Of a DNA stretch of 64,000 bases, positions 19,610 to 31,077 are shown in pieces (positions within the stretch are counted from its first letter, which is position 1; each line of letters starts with the position of its first letter). The notes beneath the pieces were generated by a model that saw nothing but the letters and a program-made list of their open reading frames with translations, had not been told where the DNA came from and made no database searches. Origin of the DNA: Eutreptiella sp. 'Long Island Sound 2002' (taxonomy: Eukaryota; Euglenozoa; Euglenophyceae; Eutreptiales; Eutreptiaceae); the NCBI GenBank assembly GCA_964036045.1, contig OZ038379.1, forward strand, positions 73,055,992 to 73,119,991, in the 5' to 3' direction. The translations under genes were made by a program, and so were the position numbers.

Positions 19610-22553
19610 TGAAGCGGTACCCAGAACCCCATGGCCAGGTTACGGCATACAACCGGTCTCCGGTCCACTAACCCCATGCACGGCGTGTTCCGTGCCGTGA
19701 AGCCCCGCATCGGCAACCGATGCAGCGCCAGCGGAGATTTGTGTATCAGAATATCAGGAATCAACAGGGTTTTATTTTCATATTGTTTCCGTCAATTTTT
19801 ACGCTTCCGTTCCGATACTCACTGTTTTGACTGCTGGCGGTTGGTTCGCGACTTTACCGTAACCGCCAGTTTAACTTTTTATAATGGAAATTTTAACGCT
19901 ATCCGTCACGAAGGCTCCAAAGTCGCCAGGAACTGCATGGATGCTTCCGCAATTTTCATAATTAATACTCGCAACCTTAATCCGAATTTTTCAGGATGTC
20001 GAAATCGGATTTTCGACTTCGACATCCCCGCACTTGATTTGACCTCTTTCGAGTGGACCTACGTGCTCCCGTATGCACGAATCAACTTCCCTTTTATCCT
20101 GCCCTCCATTTGTCTTAAAGATATGGGCAAAACAAAGTTGATTCGTGAGGCCACTTGTGAAGGTCATATCTCGTGTTGCTTGCGAGGAATTACGATAAGG
20201 AAACGTGGGATGTATTTACAATACTCCCGACGTAATTTAGGAAGCATTATATGCCTTGCGTTTCCACACGTGCGCGCTAGTGTAATGGATCATGGTCAAT
20301 TGGGTAGAGTTTGCGTTATAACTCTTTGGCCATGATATTGCGTGCGTTAAGATAACTTTCGAGTGTAGCGCGCAAGTGTTGGTGTGGCATAGGAACTCTC
20401 CTTGAGTTCCTATGAGCGATTGACACAAAGTTATGCCCTTGGAGGGGCATGACATATCGTGGTGGGAGCTACCTTTTTGGGCAATATGTGGTATGTGCCA
20501 TGTGTTGTGTTGCGTGCCCATTTGGCGGGTCCATTGCTCCAAGTCGAACCCGCCAAGGGACCTCATATTGTGCAAGCCCCTTCTCCATACTCCCTACGGT
20601 CAATTGCATGCCTAACCTTCGTGAAGGGAAGCTTGTGTGGTGATCCCGAAGCGATGCGTTGGGAGCAAGGTGTGTGTTTTACAATTTTCCATATTTTCAT
20701 GTGCCCACTTGGGAAGTAGCGCTCGTAACCTTTCAAGGCGCCCCAAGTGGAGCACATATGTGGGATCGAAGGTCAATGGTGTCAAGTCATTGTGTTTAGA
20801 AGGATTAAGTGATTGCACGATCCAAGCCGGAGATATTATAATATAATTGTAGACCTTTCAAGGCACTTTTGTGTGTCATTGTGCCAATTTTGCCATTTTT
20901 GGCTCGTCATGATGTCAAGTGGCGACCGTGTATCTCAACGTTGCGCTCAATTGACATCATGACCCAAGTATGATATGAGGGTACATACTTCGGTGCCCAA
21001 CATATCTTGGACCCGGCGAATAACTCCTCTTAGGCTTGACATACCGTGGCCGCCATGTTGGCGATTTGGGACTATCCCAAATCATGGGCTCACTTGGCGA
21101 CCCTGCCATTCCCAATATCGGAGGAGTTGGGCGACGCCCAAAAGATATGTTGGACCAATATGACTTGACACCAATCCTATGGCACACTCCGGTCCGAGTC
21201 GGGCATGTGCCTCATTTGCCCCAACCATGAGTGTGCGCATTTTTGGCCATTTTGAGCATTTTTCCACTTTTGCTGCCCGCCGTGCCCCATGTTCTAACCT
21301 TCGTGCACGCCGGACGCATGGACCAATGGACCATATATGACATGGGTGTTATGGGTAATGGTCCCCATGGTCCACACACTACGTGGGCGAAGCGGAGCCG
21401 CCTTCGTTAAGGCGCTAGGCCAAATTGAGTATGGGCAATTTTGCCATTTTTGCATTTGTGGACCCAATTGGGATCGTCACCACGCCGAGTGGCATGGAGA
21501 TCTTTGAGAGCCAAGTGCATGGGAGTCTCCGTTGGGCTCCCGGTGGATCACGTATGGAATGACGGATCCCATCTCCAAGCCGGCGTGGAGATATACTATT
21601 GGGAGCACACCGAATTTTGGCTCATTTCAGGCAGCCAAAATGACCCAAATTTGGGACCCCAATTTCCCTCTTCCGTGTGGTCAATTGGCGGCCCCATTTC
21701 TCTAAGCCCATAGGGAGCCCGGACCTAAATCCAAGTTGTACACTCAGATATAAGTCCTAGGTCCTGCCTCCTACCCTGTGAGCCATTGGCCTCACCTTGG
21801 CCGAGCGAGCCGCGCGTGGGAATGACGCCAATTTTGGTGCTTTTGGCATCATGACCCCACTTGACCCATCCGTGTTGCCCTGATGCCGGGACCTCAAAGG
21901 GAACCAGGTTGGGTGAGGGCTCCAGGGAGTTGGGACTCGAAGGGCATAGGGTCAGTTGCCTCGTCCCTACCTCTGGCTGGTCCGGACGAGGGGTCAATTT
22001 TGGGGATTTTTGAGTTAATTTCAGTTTGGGCTGAAACAGCCCATTTTCAGCTACCAACTCCTGGGTGATAATGGCGGGGCCATATCTCTGGCTCAGAGTG
22101 GAGTTGGGACCTGCCATTAAGGGAGCATGAGGAGCCACTGTCGGTTGGCCTTGGAGCGCCTTGGTTCCCAGGAACTCGCCTGTGGCTGGGCGGGACACCC
22201 CCCCTATTGGCAGGGTTTCAGGGTCCGGACTGAGCAGGGCATGGGTTGTGTTTGAGCCCCCGCCCCCATCAGCCACTGAGAGGGTCGGACCTGGGATTGG
22301 GATATGAGTTGGGACTGAGTGTCTATAGTCCTGTGAGGCCCTTACCCCAGTCCAGTCTTAACCCCATGTGTACATATCCTGATGTGTTGCTGTACATACT
22401 TTCGTTCCCTCTTTGCAGAGTGGCAAGGATTCTGAAACGCTTTGTCACATGACAACGCATTGATGCCCTTGTGAGCGTAGTGCTTTGCCTGCCTGCTCAC
22501 TTGCGTGTGTCCACCGCAGCGTCCCGTGGCCGGCCCCCCACGGGAACGCGTCA
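19610..22553 (+). repeat. Element 1 3' LTR
   Basis: 2,944 bp, colinear with 5376-8319 at an offset of 14,234 without indels and with about 20 substitutions. It carries the same dyads, the same self-primer 11-mer (22433-22443) and the same 234-codon open frame (19631-20335). Confidence 0.95.
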
Positions 22554-22557
22554 ATCC
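22554..22557. repeat. Target site duplication, right copy (ATCC)
   Basis: Matches 5372-5375 on the other side of element 1. Confidence 0.85.
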
Positions 22558-23490
22558 TCGGATATGGTGAGGTTCCCTAGCCCCCCAACTATTTGGACAT
22601 TAACACCTTTTTCCGGATCGAGTGAGGCACTGCTCCGGTTCAGAGCCTATACATTTTTCAATATTCTGGCATGAATGAATGTCTATACTGGTTGTGTGCA
22701 CCCTAGGGGGCTGTGGAACCTTTTTTTGAGAGGTCCTGGGTTCAATATTCATTCAGCCTAGCTAAGTAGGAAGATCCCATGTGACATGGCAGTGACCTTA
22801 TCGCCAAATGTCATGCCACCACAGCACCTATGGTACCCAAAACAAAAGAGTGCACATCTTAGAGAGGCACTATCCAGGATAGTGTGCCGATGAGAGCAGT
22901 TTTATACTTAGATTAGACTGTTTTCTAATTACCTTTTTTAACCTGCAGCCAGTGCGATGCTTTGTTGCAAATACATTGTACTTCCCTTTCTTTGTGGCTG
23001 CAGCCCCCTTCATGTGTGGAGTATAAGATCCTGGTTGTGCTACTTGGACTGTAGAGTCGGCTTTTCGATTGTATTTCCCAAGACACAAAAAAAAACCAGA
23101 GGAGCAAGTGGGGAAAGCAAGCAGCAGGAGACAAGCAAAGGCAGCAAAACGACCACAACATCAACAAATCGACCAGGGAAACCTGAATAAACGTTCTCGT
23201 AGCAGACACGACCACTCCTTGTGTAACTGCAGCCCCCTGCAGTACAACCATTACGCCGAGACTGTTCAGCCCTCAAAGGCGGGAGAACATACAATGGACA
23301 CCAAGGACACTGCCGAGATGAGACCGCCCTCAATGGCACCAGCCAAGCCGGCACCGAAGCCCAAACCTGCTTGTGAACATCATCCTAAGGACCGTGTAGC
23401 TTAAGTGCCCTTAATTGGGATGAATGATGACTCGCTGGACTTGAGTGGCCTGGGAGCTGCCTTGAGTGAATTGTGTGTTGGATTACCTGA
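22558..23490. other. Host spacer between elements 1 and 2
   Basis: AT-balanced DNA continuing the locus interrupted by element 1. A frame at 23069-23404 (111 codons, K/P/R-rich) is open in the plus strand just upstream of the gag-like fragment and could be its N-terminal part, but I recognise no motif. Confidence 0.4.
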
Positions 23491-24045
23491 AGGCAAGGAG
23501 AAGGAGAAGGAGACAGGGAAAGGAAGAGCCGGCGCTTTGAGAGGTATTGCTCCAGGGAGGCCAATGCTATTGCCACCTCCAAGATTGTCCTGAACCTGCT
23601 GGAGTTTATGGGGAATGACCTCAGCGAGTTCCCTGACAGTTTTGGTTCGTTCCTGAGGATGACCGGCCAAACCCACGCTAGTGGGAGGGTGAAGTGCCAT
23701 CTGCTCTTGCTGTGTTGCAAGACTAAGTGCTTGGAGAAGCAAGTGAAGCAGATCATGACGAAGTCCGCCACGCTCGCCGAGGTGCTGGTTGCCACTCACC
23801 TGCCCATCCGGACGGAGATCCAGAACCTGGCTATGTTGCCCAACAACCCCAGAGCTGCGCATATTTCTCAACTATGGGCAGACTTGGACCACTGGGTGGT
23901 GCGACTGACGCCGGGATCTTACGGCAACGAAGTGCTGCCTTTCTCGTTTGTGGCAAAGATTCCCCGAGAAGTCTGGGAAGAGTGTCAGGCAACGGGGGAC
24001 GGCAAGACAAGAACCCCTTTTTTTTGCAATCAGTGTTCACTTTAA
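23491..24045 (+). pseudogene. Gag-like fragment of another retroelement
   Basis: An open frame between an in-frame TGA (23488-23490) and a TAA (24043-24045) encodes about 184 residues beginning RRFERYCSRE, then LLEFMGNDLSEFP, and later KIPREVWEEC. The helical, Cys-poor character and the PREVW ending resemble capsid-type gag regions of LTR elements, but the similarity is an impression and no catalytic or zinc motif is visible. No LTR or pol accompanies it. It could instead be an exon of a host gene. Confidence 0.3.
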
Positions 24046-24158
24046 GGTCCGTACTCGACCACGCAAGGCAAGAGCCGTCACCTAGGAGGACTTGTCAGTA
24101 CTCCTACTGCAGTTGGCACTGAGAAAGGTATTCTGGTTTGCCTTTCTGTGAATGTCTT

Positions 24159-24162
24159 CTTG
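24159..24162. repeat. Target site duplication of element 2, left copy (CTTG)
   Basis: CTTG precedes the 5' LTR and recurs at 38885-38888 after the 3' LTR. The reconstructed empty site is TCTTCTTGCTTGC, so a short CTTG repeat was present there already. Confidence 0.7.
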
Positions 24163-25438
24163 TGAAGCCGGTTCGGACCCCCGTGGCCATCTTTGGGTCA
24201 CTTGGGGTGTGTATCTATGTGCCGGCAAGCCGCCATTGGCTGATATCATACTCTCCTGTCCACCTGAACTAACCCGATGTGATAGTTTGATACTTTTGGC
24301 CATTCCGGCTACGAGCGGCCATATTCAGTACCGAGGCGCCGCCAGCGGAGTTTTATATATCAGAATATCAGGAATCAACAGGGTTTTTTTATCATAATGT
24401 TTCCGTAATTTTTCAGCCTTTCGTTCTGATGGTCAATGTATCGGCGACTGTCAGTTGGCTCGCGATTTTGCGGTAACCGATTGGTTAACTGTTATTTCCA
24501 GATATTTTGGCGGAAACCCCGATGAAGGGTCAGATTTCATCAGTAAAGGGTTCGTTGCTTCCGCAATTTTCTAAATATGCACTCGAAATTTTAATCTGAA
24601 TTTTTCGCGATGTCGAAATCGGATTTTCAACTTCGACATCGCCGCACTTGATTTGGTCTTCTTGGAGTGGTCATACTCTTTTCCCTATGCCCCAATCAGG
24701 TTTCCCTTATACTTGCCACCCATTTGACTTGGAGATATAAGGGAAACAAAAGTGAATCGTGGGACCACTTTGAAGGGCCATATCTACGCGCCAGTGTGAG
24801 GAAAGAGAATAAGAAAGGTTGCGTTGCAAGCGCCTTGGTCTCAACTTATTTTTAGTAGAGTCCAACACCTTAAGTCGGCACACACACTCTTTGTATTATA
24901 GGATCATGGTCAACATGGTAGAAACTTGTTTATAACTTGTTGACCATGTGTCCGGACTTGAAATGATGACTTTCGAGTGTAGCGCATGAGTCTTGCGGTT
25001 GCATAGCATCTTTCCTTAGGTTCCCACGTCCATTTAACCTAAAGTTATGACCATGGAGGGGCATGGCATACCATGGTGGGAGCCAATTATAAGGGCTATG
25101 TGTGATATTGGTAGTATATGTCTTGATATGCTCACACCCATGTTATATATCTTCGTGTGGCCGAAGAGATGGAGAGCCACACGTGACAAGGGCTTTGCCC
25201 ATGTCCCAATTGTGGAATTCAAAGCGCTAGACTAAGTCTACCGCGTATGTATTGCTCATGGTATGTTTGGTAAAGAGATCCATGAGTGCACTCCCATTTT
25301 CATGGGGCATGTAGATATGAGTGGCGAAGGTATCTCCATGCTCCCGATTGGGGATCCAAGTGGGGGAATTGTTTGCAAATGGTTCCAATCATTTGTGTAT
25401 TGAACCATGAGCGGATATCATGGGTGAGCATAGAGATA

Positions 25439-25496
25439 TACTATCATGACAACTTTGTATTTGGTCATATTTTCATGTTTTTGACCTCAATTTTTG
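25439..25496. repeat. 58-bp duplication, left copy
   Basis: Begins TACTATCATGACAACTTTG and recurs at 27010-27067 with two visible mismatches. The 3' LTR has a single copy (about 37798-37855). It brackets the nested insert and is far longer than a normal transposon target duplication. Confidence 0.8.
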
Positions 25497-26348
25497 ACCT
25501 CAAATTTTTCCGTGGACGATGCCAACAAGGAGGGCATGTCCGATGCCCTCAACAACCCCAAGGTGGAGCACGATGCCAAGGAGAATGAACGACCTCATGT
25601 TGGAGATGATGCAAAGGAGGAAGGTGGACCTCAAGACGGCATGCACGAAGGTGGGAGCGAAAGGGCAATGGCGAGCACAAGGGAGAAGGAGTGTGCCGAT
25701 GATGGGAAGGAGGAGGTCGGACCGGAGACGCAAGCGCTATGGGCCGTGGACTCAAAGTGACTAGCCGACAAGGTCCATGAAGCCTTACAAGGCTTGAAGG
25801 GATGGCTCCACAAGAAGAAACATGGAGGAGAGTACCGCCGGATCCTATGGGGAGCAACAAGGAAGTTTCCGACGTTTACACACGTGGGCATGTCTAAGAG
25901 GACACATGATGATGCATATGTTGTGCGCCTTGTAAATAATTTCCTCACGGTTTCTTTACCGTCCCTCAGTTACACCGCAATTTCCATCCTGTGGGGCAAC
26001 GGATGTGCACCCATTGATGTACACAAACATCCAAGGGATGACTCCGCGTTGAGTGGGGTGGTGGCGGTGGGTGATTTCCGTGGTGGTGGTTTCTTTACTA
26101 CGGCGTGGATGGGTGGTGGGGGGGAGGGGGGGGCGCAGCGTCAAGCATGGATGCAATGTGGGCGTCAAATTGTGCAAGGGGTTGTTGTGGATGCACGAAA
26201 GGGGGTGATTTTCAATGCGTGGCGTACGCATGGGCCGGTGCGATGGGAGGGTGAAAGGTATGCCATCGTGGCGTATACATCTATCGCGTGGCACCGCCTT
26301 CCCGCTCCGATGCGCACTGAACTCCTGGACCTGGGGTTCCCATGGTGA
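25497..26348 (+). pseudogene. Oxygenase-like (2OG-Fe(II), Tet/JBP-type?) frame
   Basis: One reading phase is open over the region except for a TGA at 25758-25760. The first part is acidic and low-complexity. The second (from about 25761) reads like the core of a 2-oxoglutarate/Fe(II) dioxygenase: a strand with YTAIS, a histidine-containing turn (VHKHPRDDS), then VVAVGDFRGGG, and near the end a His (RTHGP) followed by GERYAIVAYT and a LGFPW tail. In Tet/JBP-like enzymes the corresponding sites are HxD, GDxxGG, a distal His and the 2OG-binding Arg. The HxD aspartate is not clearly present here. Such enzymes occur in some DNA transposons (KDZ group), which fits the mobile setting, but the assignment is an inference from motif spacing only. 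Confidence 0.4.
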
Positions 26349-26449
26349 CAGGCACTGGGATTGTTCATCCAATTTGACGTGAATTGTTGGTGCCATTGTT
26401 GTGTGATTGCGATTACGTGCGGCATTTCTCCTAACGCGCTCCAGTGTGT

Positions 26450-26520
26450 GTTCAACCGTGTTCAACCGTGTTCAACCGTGTTCAACCGCGCGGTTGAACA
26501 CGCAGTTGAACATGGCCGAA
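26450..26520. repeat. GTTCAACCG iterons and inverted copies
   Basis: Four copies of TGTTCAACCG at about 10-11-bp spacing are followed by inverted copies CGGTTGAACAC and CAGTTGAACA. Similar motifs recur toward the right end of the nested insert and in 53575-53665. Repeated sites near an element end are typical of transposase-binding subterminal repeats. Confidence 0.7.
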
Positions 26521-27009
26521 CGCGTATGGGCGGCAATATGAAAGTAGCAGAAAATCCATGGTTTTGTGGTTATAATTGATTTGGATAAGTCAGGTGCACA
26601 CTGCAAAAACCTTTGAACACCATCCACGATAGAATGGAAGCCAAAGGACCACAATGAAGGTCAAAGCTTAGGGGAATGTGTCAAGTGGGGTGTTCAACCG
26701 CATGGTTGAACACCAAGGCGGCGTTGACGCTACTCTTGGACATGATAGAAAGGGAGTGGCAATGTGAGGGGTATGGCATGGAATAGTGCATTGGGCATTA
26801 GTATGTTGTTAAAAGCATGGTACATCGTCATGGATGGTTTGGAATGGCATGGTGATACGTCAAAAGTTTAATTTTTGGTAAAATTGCACTACGCGCGGTG
26901 GGGGTGTTCAACCGCTGTTCAGGGGTGGTTCAAGGGCCCAGGTGAAGTCAGTTGAACACCGGTTGAACATAGGACATGGCACCATGGTGTGCAAAAGGGG
27001 TCACTAGGG

Positions 27010-27067
27010 TACTATCATGACAACTTTGTATTTGGACATATTTTCATGTTTTTGCCCTCAATTTTTG
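27010..27067. repeat. 58-bp duplication, right copy
   Basis: Second copy of 25439-25496. The LTR resumes here and continues colinear with the 3' LTR. Confidence 0.8.
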
Positions 27068-28097
27068 CTCATTTTTGCATTTTGTGTACTTACCTGGTCG
27101 GCAAACAGCAAGAAGCCCATGGAGAGTCGAACCGTGGTATATTGTTCATATGTTGGCATATGCTTTGGAGTTGAACACAACCATATGCCGGATCGCGTAC
27201 TCCATTTGGCTTGGCGCACGAAGGATTACAAGAATTGGTCTCAAGATCATGGGCTGACTTGGGTGGTGCGTGGCGCCCATATCCGAAGGGGTTTCGAGGG
27301 TAAAGTGGGGATGTACATGGGCATTGACCTTTGGTCTCTATCCTCCATGAATACTAGACTTCGATTCCATGCATGCTTTGAGCCTTCAGATAAGTGGTAA
27401 CGTCAATTTTGAGCATATATTTGATATATGGCCAATATGGTGTGAGTTGGCAGTTTTTGGCATGTTATGAGTTCAAAATCATGGGGCATATCTCCAGGTC
27501 CATTCGACTCCAAGTCCAACCAAGGTTATGTCAGGGTAGGGCATGGTCCTGAGTGCCACTCTAGGCCATGACACGCCACCTCCCCTATTGGGCTAGGATT
27601 TATAGGCTATGGAGTGAACACTTGTTTGGGGTTTGTGTAGTGACTTTTGACACATGGCATTTAGCCATCTGACTTGACTGGGTTCAAGGCATCATGTTGG
27701 TCAGTCAAGGGAAGGTCTTGAGTCCAGGGTATGAGGGGTCTATGGCTGAGTCTATGTATGTTTACCTCTTTCCCCAACTTTGCTTTATTTGTGTTCATAT
27801 GCCAATTTCAGGGCTTTCTTCCTTGGTGCAATTCTTCTACATGCCCGCCACCGTGAGACGACCGGTGTGCTGAACGGAAGCCCGCAGTCTGGATTTGGAG
27901 TTGGATTGTGGATTGGATTATTGCTGTATTTGTGGGATCTGGTTGCTGTTCAGGGTTGAAGGAGGATTTTATTTTCTATATTTTTGGATTTTGGACCCTG
28001 GACTTTGAGGGATGCAATCGTTGATCAGGAGCAAGTCAGCAGGGGTAACAGGCGGAAGGGGCACAGCGGGGGCCGGTCCTGGCAGGGACCTTCTTTA

Positions 28098-28109
28098 TGG
28101 TAGCAGAGG
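28098..28109 (+). promoter_or_regulatory. tRNA-type primer-binding site of element 2
   Basis: TGGTAGCAGAGG begins directly after the LTR. TGGTAGCAGAG is complementary to the 3' end of an initiator-methionine tRNA with the CUCUGCUACCA acceptor end. Element 3 carries the same site (43826-43837). This differs from element 1. Confidence 0.8.
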
Positions 28110-31065
28110 CGTACCTGCTGCCCCTACCTATCGCCGACCCGGGGACTTGGGCCCCTATGAGCCCTGCCCAAGTACGCCCCGGGTGCGTATTGTGGACTCG
28201 GTGGAGACCACGCCGGAAGTGGAAGCCCGAAGAGAAGTACGACGTTCGGGAAGAGGAGGACTTGACATGGAGGACCTGGTCTCCATGTGTGAGCGTCGCT
28301 GCCGAAAGGCATGCAACCTCCGCTCCGCCGCGGAGGACTCTGAGGAGGCCTGCCATTCAGGCAGCAGTGGAGGACGGGCCCGGCGCTACCGGAAGCGCGG
28401 GTTACCCAAGCCCGCGGCAGGAGACGCCCGGGCTATGGATACGGACCCCAGCCCGGTCAGGCTGTGGGAATCCGAGGGGCACTCCGATGGCTATCGGACT
28501 TGCTTCCCCTCGGAGTCGGAGGAGATGTCCGCGCCGACCGCGAGGGCCCATACGGCCCCCGAGCCCGCCCTGAAGCACGACGCCGAGGGCTTAGAGAGGC
28601 CAGCTAGGGCCAGGACGGCACCTGTGCCCCGGCACACGGGAACAGAGATGGACGCCATAGGCGATATGCCCATGGGCGATGAGTCTGAGGCGCCGGGAAC
28701 CGCGGGATGCGCTGGATCAGGTTGAAAGCACGCTGAGTGCCACTGCGAGCACGTGTCATTCCTCATGGGCAAATACCCAAAGATCGGGATGGACGCCATC
28801 GTGCATCGCCTCGACGGCCTGGACAACGCGAAGGACGGCCTAGAGGAGGACGTCGCCGGGATCCTGGATGACCAGTCGGCCGTGGAGAGAGACATGACGG
28901 AGCTGCGAGCGGATCAGGCCCGGTACCGGGAGAATCTGGAGCTGGCCCTGCAGAAGCAGCAGCGAGTGGTGGACAGCCTCCTCCACCTGGTGGAGGACAT
29001 GTCGGGACGCCTGAAAATGCTAGAGGAGGTACAGCCCCTCGCCTCGGGTCCAGAGCTCCCGGCAAAGCCGGCAGCGGCAGAGCTGGTGGAGCGGGTTAAG
29101 ACCCTCAGGAGCGCCATAGATAAACCCATGGGCGGCCCTGCAGAGGCACCCTACGCGCCTCCGCGTGTTGACCCGGGTGTGCTGCCATTTGTTCCCATGT
29201 TTAGCGAATCCACAATGCTCGGGGAGCAAACGGCACCGGCTGGGTCCATGCGGGAAGGGCGCGCAACCACGGACCCGAGGAGCCCGACGGTACATATGTC
29301 CCATGCCGCCCAGGATCTACCGATCACTACGACTGCCCATGCAGTTTATGCGGAAGAGGAGATCCAGAGCCAGACCATGCAGGGGCGAACCATGGGAAGC
29401 GCCGAAGGACATGGTCAAGGTCATCCAGGCGGAAACCTGTGGGCGAAGGACCCCAATACGGGGATATGGACGGCCGATGGAGCAAGTCCTTCCCGCATTC
29501 CAAACCCCATGGGTTCAGGCCCAACTGGACCGCACTCCATGGAGGAGAGGGATGTACGGGGAGTGTACTCACACCCCCCGGCCACAGGTGGTATTCGTCT
29601 CGGTGGAGTGGTGGCTGCGGACGTCGGAGAAGCCATCAGGATTGACGACCTCAGGGGAATCGAAATCCCCTACTACGATGGCAACCCCTCCAACCTGGAT
29701 GACTTCATCCTGGATTGGGAGGACTTTGCCGAGGAGGTCGTCGGTGAGATGCGGGGAGCGCCGCGGGACAAGTGGGTATGCCGGACATTCCCACACCGGC
29801 TGGCGCAGGACCTGAAGGAGGAGCTGCGGGATCAGATCCGGGAAGGACTGATCCGTACGGAGCAGGCCTGCCTCCAGTGGTTGGAGGATGAGGAGCGGGT
29901 GGACGCTCCGAACCAGAAGCTGGAGGATTTGTGGTCCATCCCGCTGCAGCTGGACCGCGGTGAGTTGCGGGTCAGGGAGTGGAACCGGTACCTGCGGAAG
30001 TACCGACGGAGCCTCAAGCTGGCGGAGGACTGGAACGAGTCCAGCGAGATCCGCCACCTGCTGAAGGACGTCCTCCCTGGCCACTTGAAGAGGAGAGTGG
30101 AGGACGAGGAAAAGAAGAGAGCGAAGAAGCGCGTGGCGGTGAGGATTATGGCGGCAGAGAATACCCATGCGGGTATCATGGAGTTCTTCAGGAGGAACCT
30201 GGGCGAGCCCAACCGGATGTTGGGACTGAAGAACGATGTGTACGTGGAGGTATTTGGAGACTCCATGGGGCAAAGGTTGCTGCGCCTCAACAACGTGGAG
30301 TGGAGGCGCGGGGAGCCGCTGAGGATGCAGGTCATCTTCGCCCGCATGAGCCTGGACGAGATCGTGAAGTACATCACGGTGGAGTTGAAGCTCAATGCGA
30401 AGAACGAGGCCCACGTGCAGGATCGACATGGTCATGGACAACGAGGCCACCGGGAAGACAGCCATCATCGGGAGATCCAGGAGGACACGGCCAACTCCGC
30501 GGAGGATGGTAGTGGAAGTGGCCAAGACCACTGGTCCCGGGAGGATCACGAGGAGGCCCATTTCTTCGCGTTTGTGGCGCACAACGTGAGGGACCATGGG
30601 CAGGATCGGTCCAGATGGAGCCGGGTGGGACCCAAGAAGGGCAAAGAGCCAAGGAGGATCGGGAACCCACGGCTCTCGTTCCGGGAGTACAGGTCTCAGC
30701 ACGACGGGTGCTGGGTCTGTTATGGCAAGGGAAACAACCATGCACATGACCACCGTCAGTGCAAGGTGTATGAGGCGGACAAGAAGGCCTACTTCGCCGC
30801 TCACCGGGAGAAGAAGCCCAAGGAGCAGCGGATTTCCGATTGGAAGGCGAAGGGCGGAGACGGGGGAAAAGGCCAAGGCAAAGGCCAAGGAAAAGGCGGA
30901 GGAAGAGGCTATGGTGGTGGACCTGGCCAAGACCGACGAGTGAGGTCGATCGAGGAAGTTGCGGAGGACATGTTGAGGACATTGGAGGAACTCAAAGCCC
31001 AGCAACGTGGTGGACAAAGTCCTGGCGGATCGCAGCCGGAAGGGGCTGCGGGAAGTCAAGTCTAG
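28098..31065 (+). pseudogene. gag: Element 2 Gag (disrupted by one stop)
   Basis: The frame is open from the LTR border to the amber codon at 31063-31065 except for a TGA at 28723-28725. The related element 3 has GGA (Gly) at that point, so the stop is a point mutation. The N-terminal part has a conserved SMCERxxRKACNLRSAAE segment and R/P/A-rich sequence. After the stop there is a coiled coil (about 28790-29040), a Retrotrans_gag-like domain with YYDGNPSNLDDF (about 29640-30400), and a zinc knuckle at about 30709-30762 with spacing CX2CX8HX4C, identical in spacing to element 1. A basic K/G-rich tail follows. The intact ancestor would have been about 1,000 residues, shorter than element 1 Gag because the PPGGPPG region is absent. 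Confidence 0.85.
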
Positions 31066-31077
31066 AGGAGCCCCCAC
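31063..31077 (+). promoter_or_regulatory. Amber codon and conserved context, element 2
   Basis: UAG followed by AGGAGCCCC separates gag and pol in the same frame, as in element 1 (UAG CGGAGCCCC). Conservation of both the stop and its 3' context between otherwise diverged elements supports a functional recoding signal. Confidence 0.6.

Larger units (their letters stand above)
5376..22553 (+). mobile_element. Element 1: intact Ty3/gypsy chromovirus
   Basis: A complete 17.2-kb LTR retrotransposon: 5' LTR (5376-8319), adjacent primer site, gag (8771-13099), pol in the same frame (13100-18121), a 1.5-kb untranslated 3' region, a polypurine tract and a 3' LTR (19610-22553). Both LTRs are exactly 2,944 bp, begin TG and end CA, show no indels, and differ by about 20 substitutions by eye (about 0.7%). 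A 4-bp target duplication (ATCC) flanks the element. Intact frames and near-identical LTRs indicate a recent insertion that may still be autonomous. The pol order PR-RT-RNaseH-INT-chromodomain identifies a Ty3/gypsy chromovirus. Confidence 0.95.
25497..27009 (+). mobile_element. Nested insert in the element 2 5' LTR
   Basis: 1,513 bp absent from the 3' LTR, so it arrived after element 2 integrated. It contains an oxygenase-like reading frame (to 26348) and, downstream, many GTTCAACCG / CGGTTGAAC motifs in both orientations (26450-26520, 26690-26715, 26905-26970). Its right end, GCAAAAGGGGTCACTAGGG, is identical to the right end of the insert at 53440-53695. No matching left terminus was found, so the element class is unassigned. 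Confidence 0.65.
24163..28097 (+). repeat. Element 2 5' LTR (with nested insertion)
   Basis: 3,935 bp against 2,362 bp in the 3' LTR. The 1,573-bp excess is a 1,513-bp insert plus a 58-bp duplication and small indels. The first 0.5 kb is clearly homologous to the element 1 LTR (shared TATCAGAATATCAGGAATCA), with the same two dyads. Confidence 0.92.

Noticed and set aside
22554-22558. 5-bp target duplication AATCC for element 1
   Set aside because: The extra A would have to be taken from the LTR end. With the LTR ending in CA, only ATCC is duplicated; a 5-bp duplication cannot be excluded but is not needed.
26990-27009. Helitron 3' end (CTAG near the insert border)
   Set aside because: No A-T target junction, no 5' TC end and no terminal hairpin at the right distance.
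28012-28725. Separate gene starting inside the element 2 LTR
   Set aside because: It is in phase with the downstream gag, separated by a TGA that element 3 shows to be a mutation of GGA, so it is the N-terminal part of gag.
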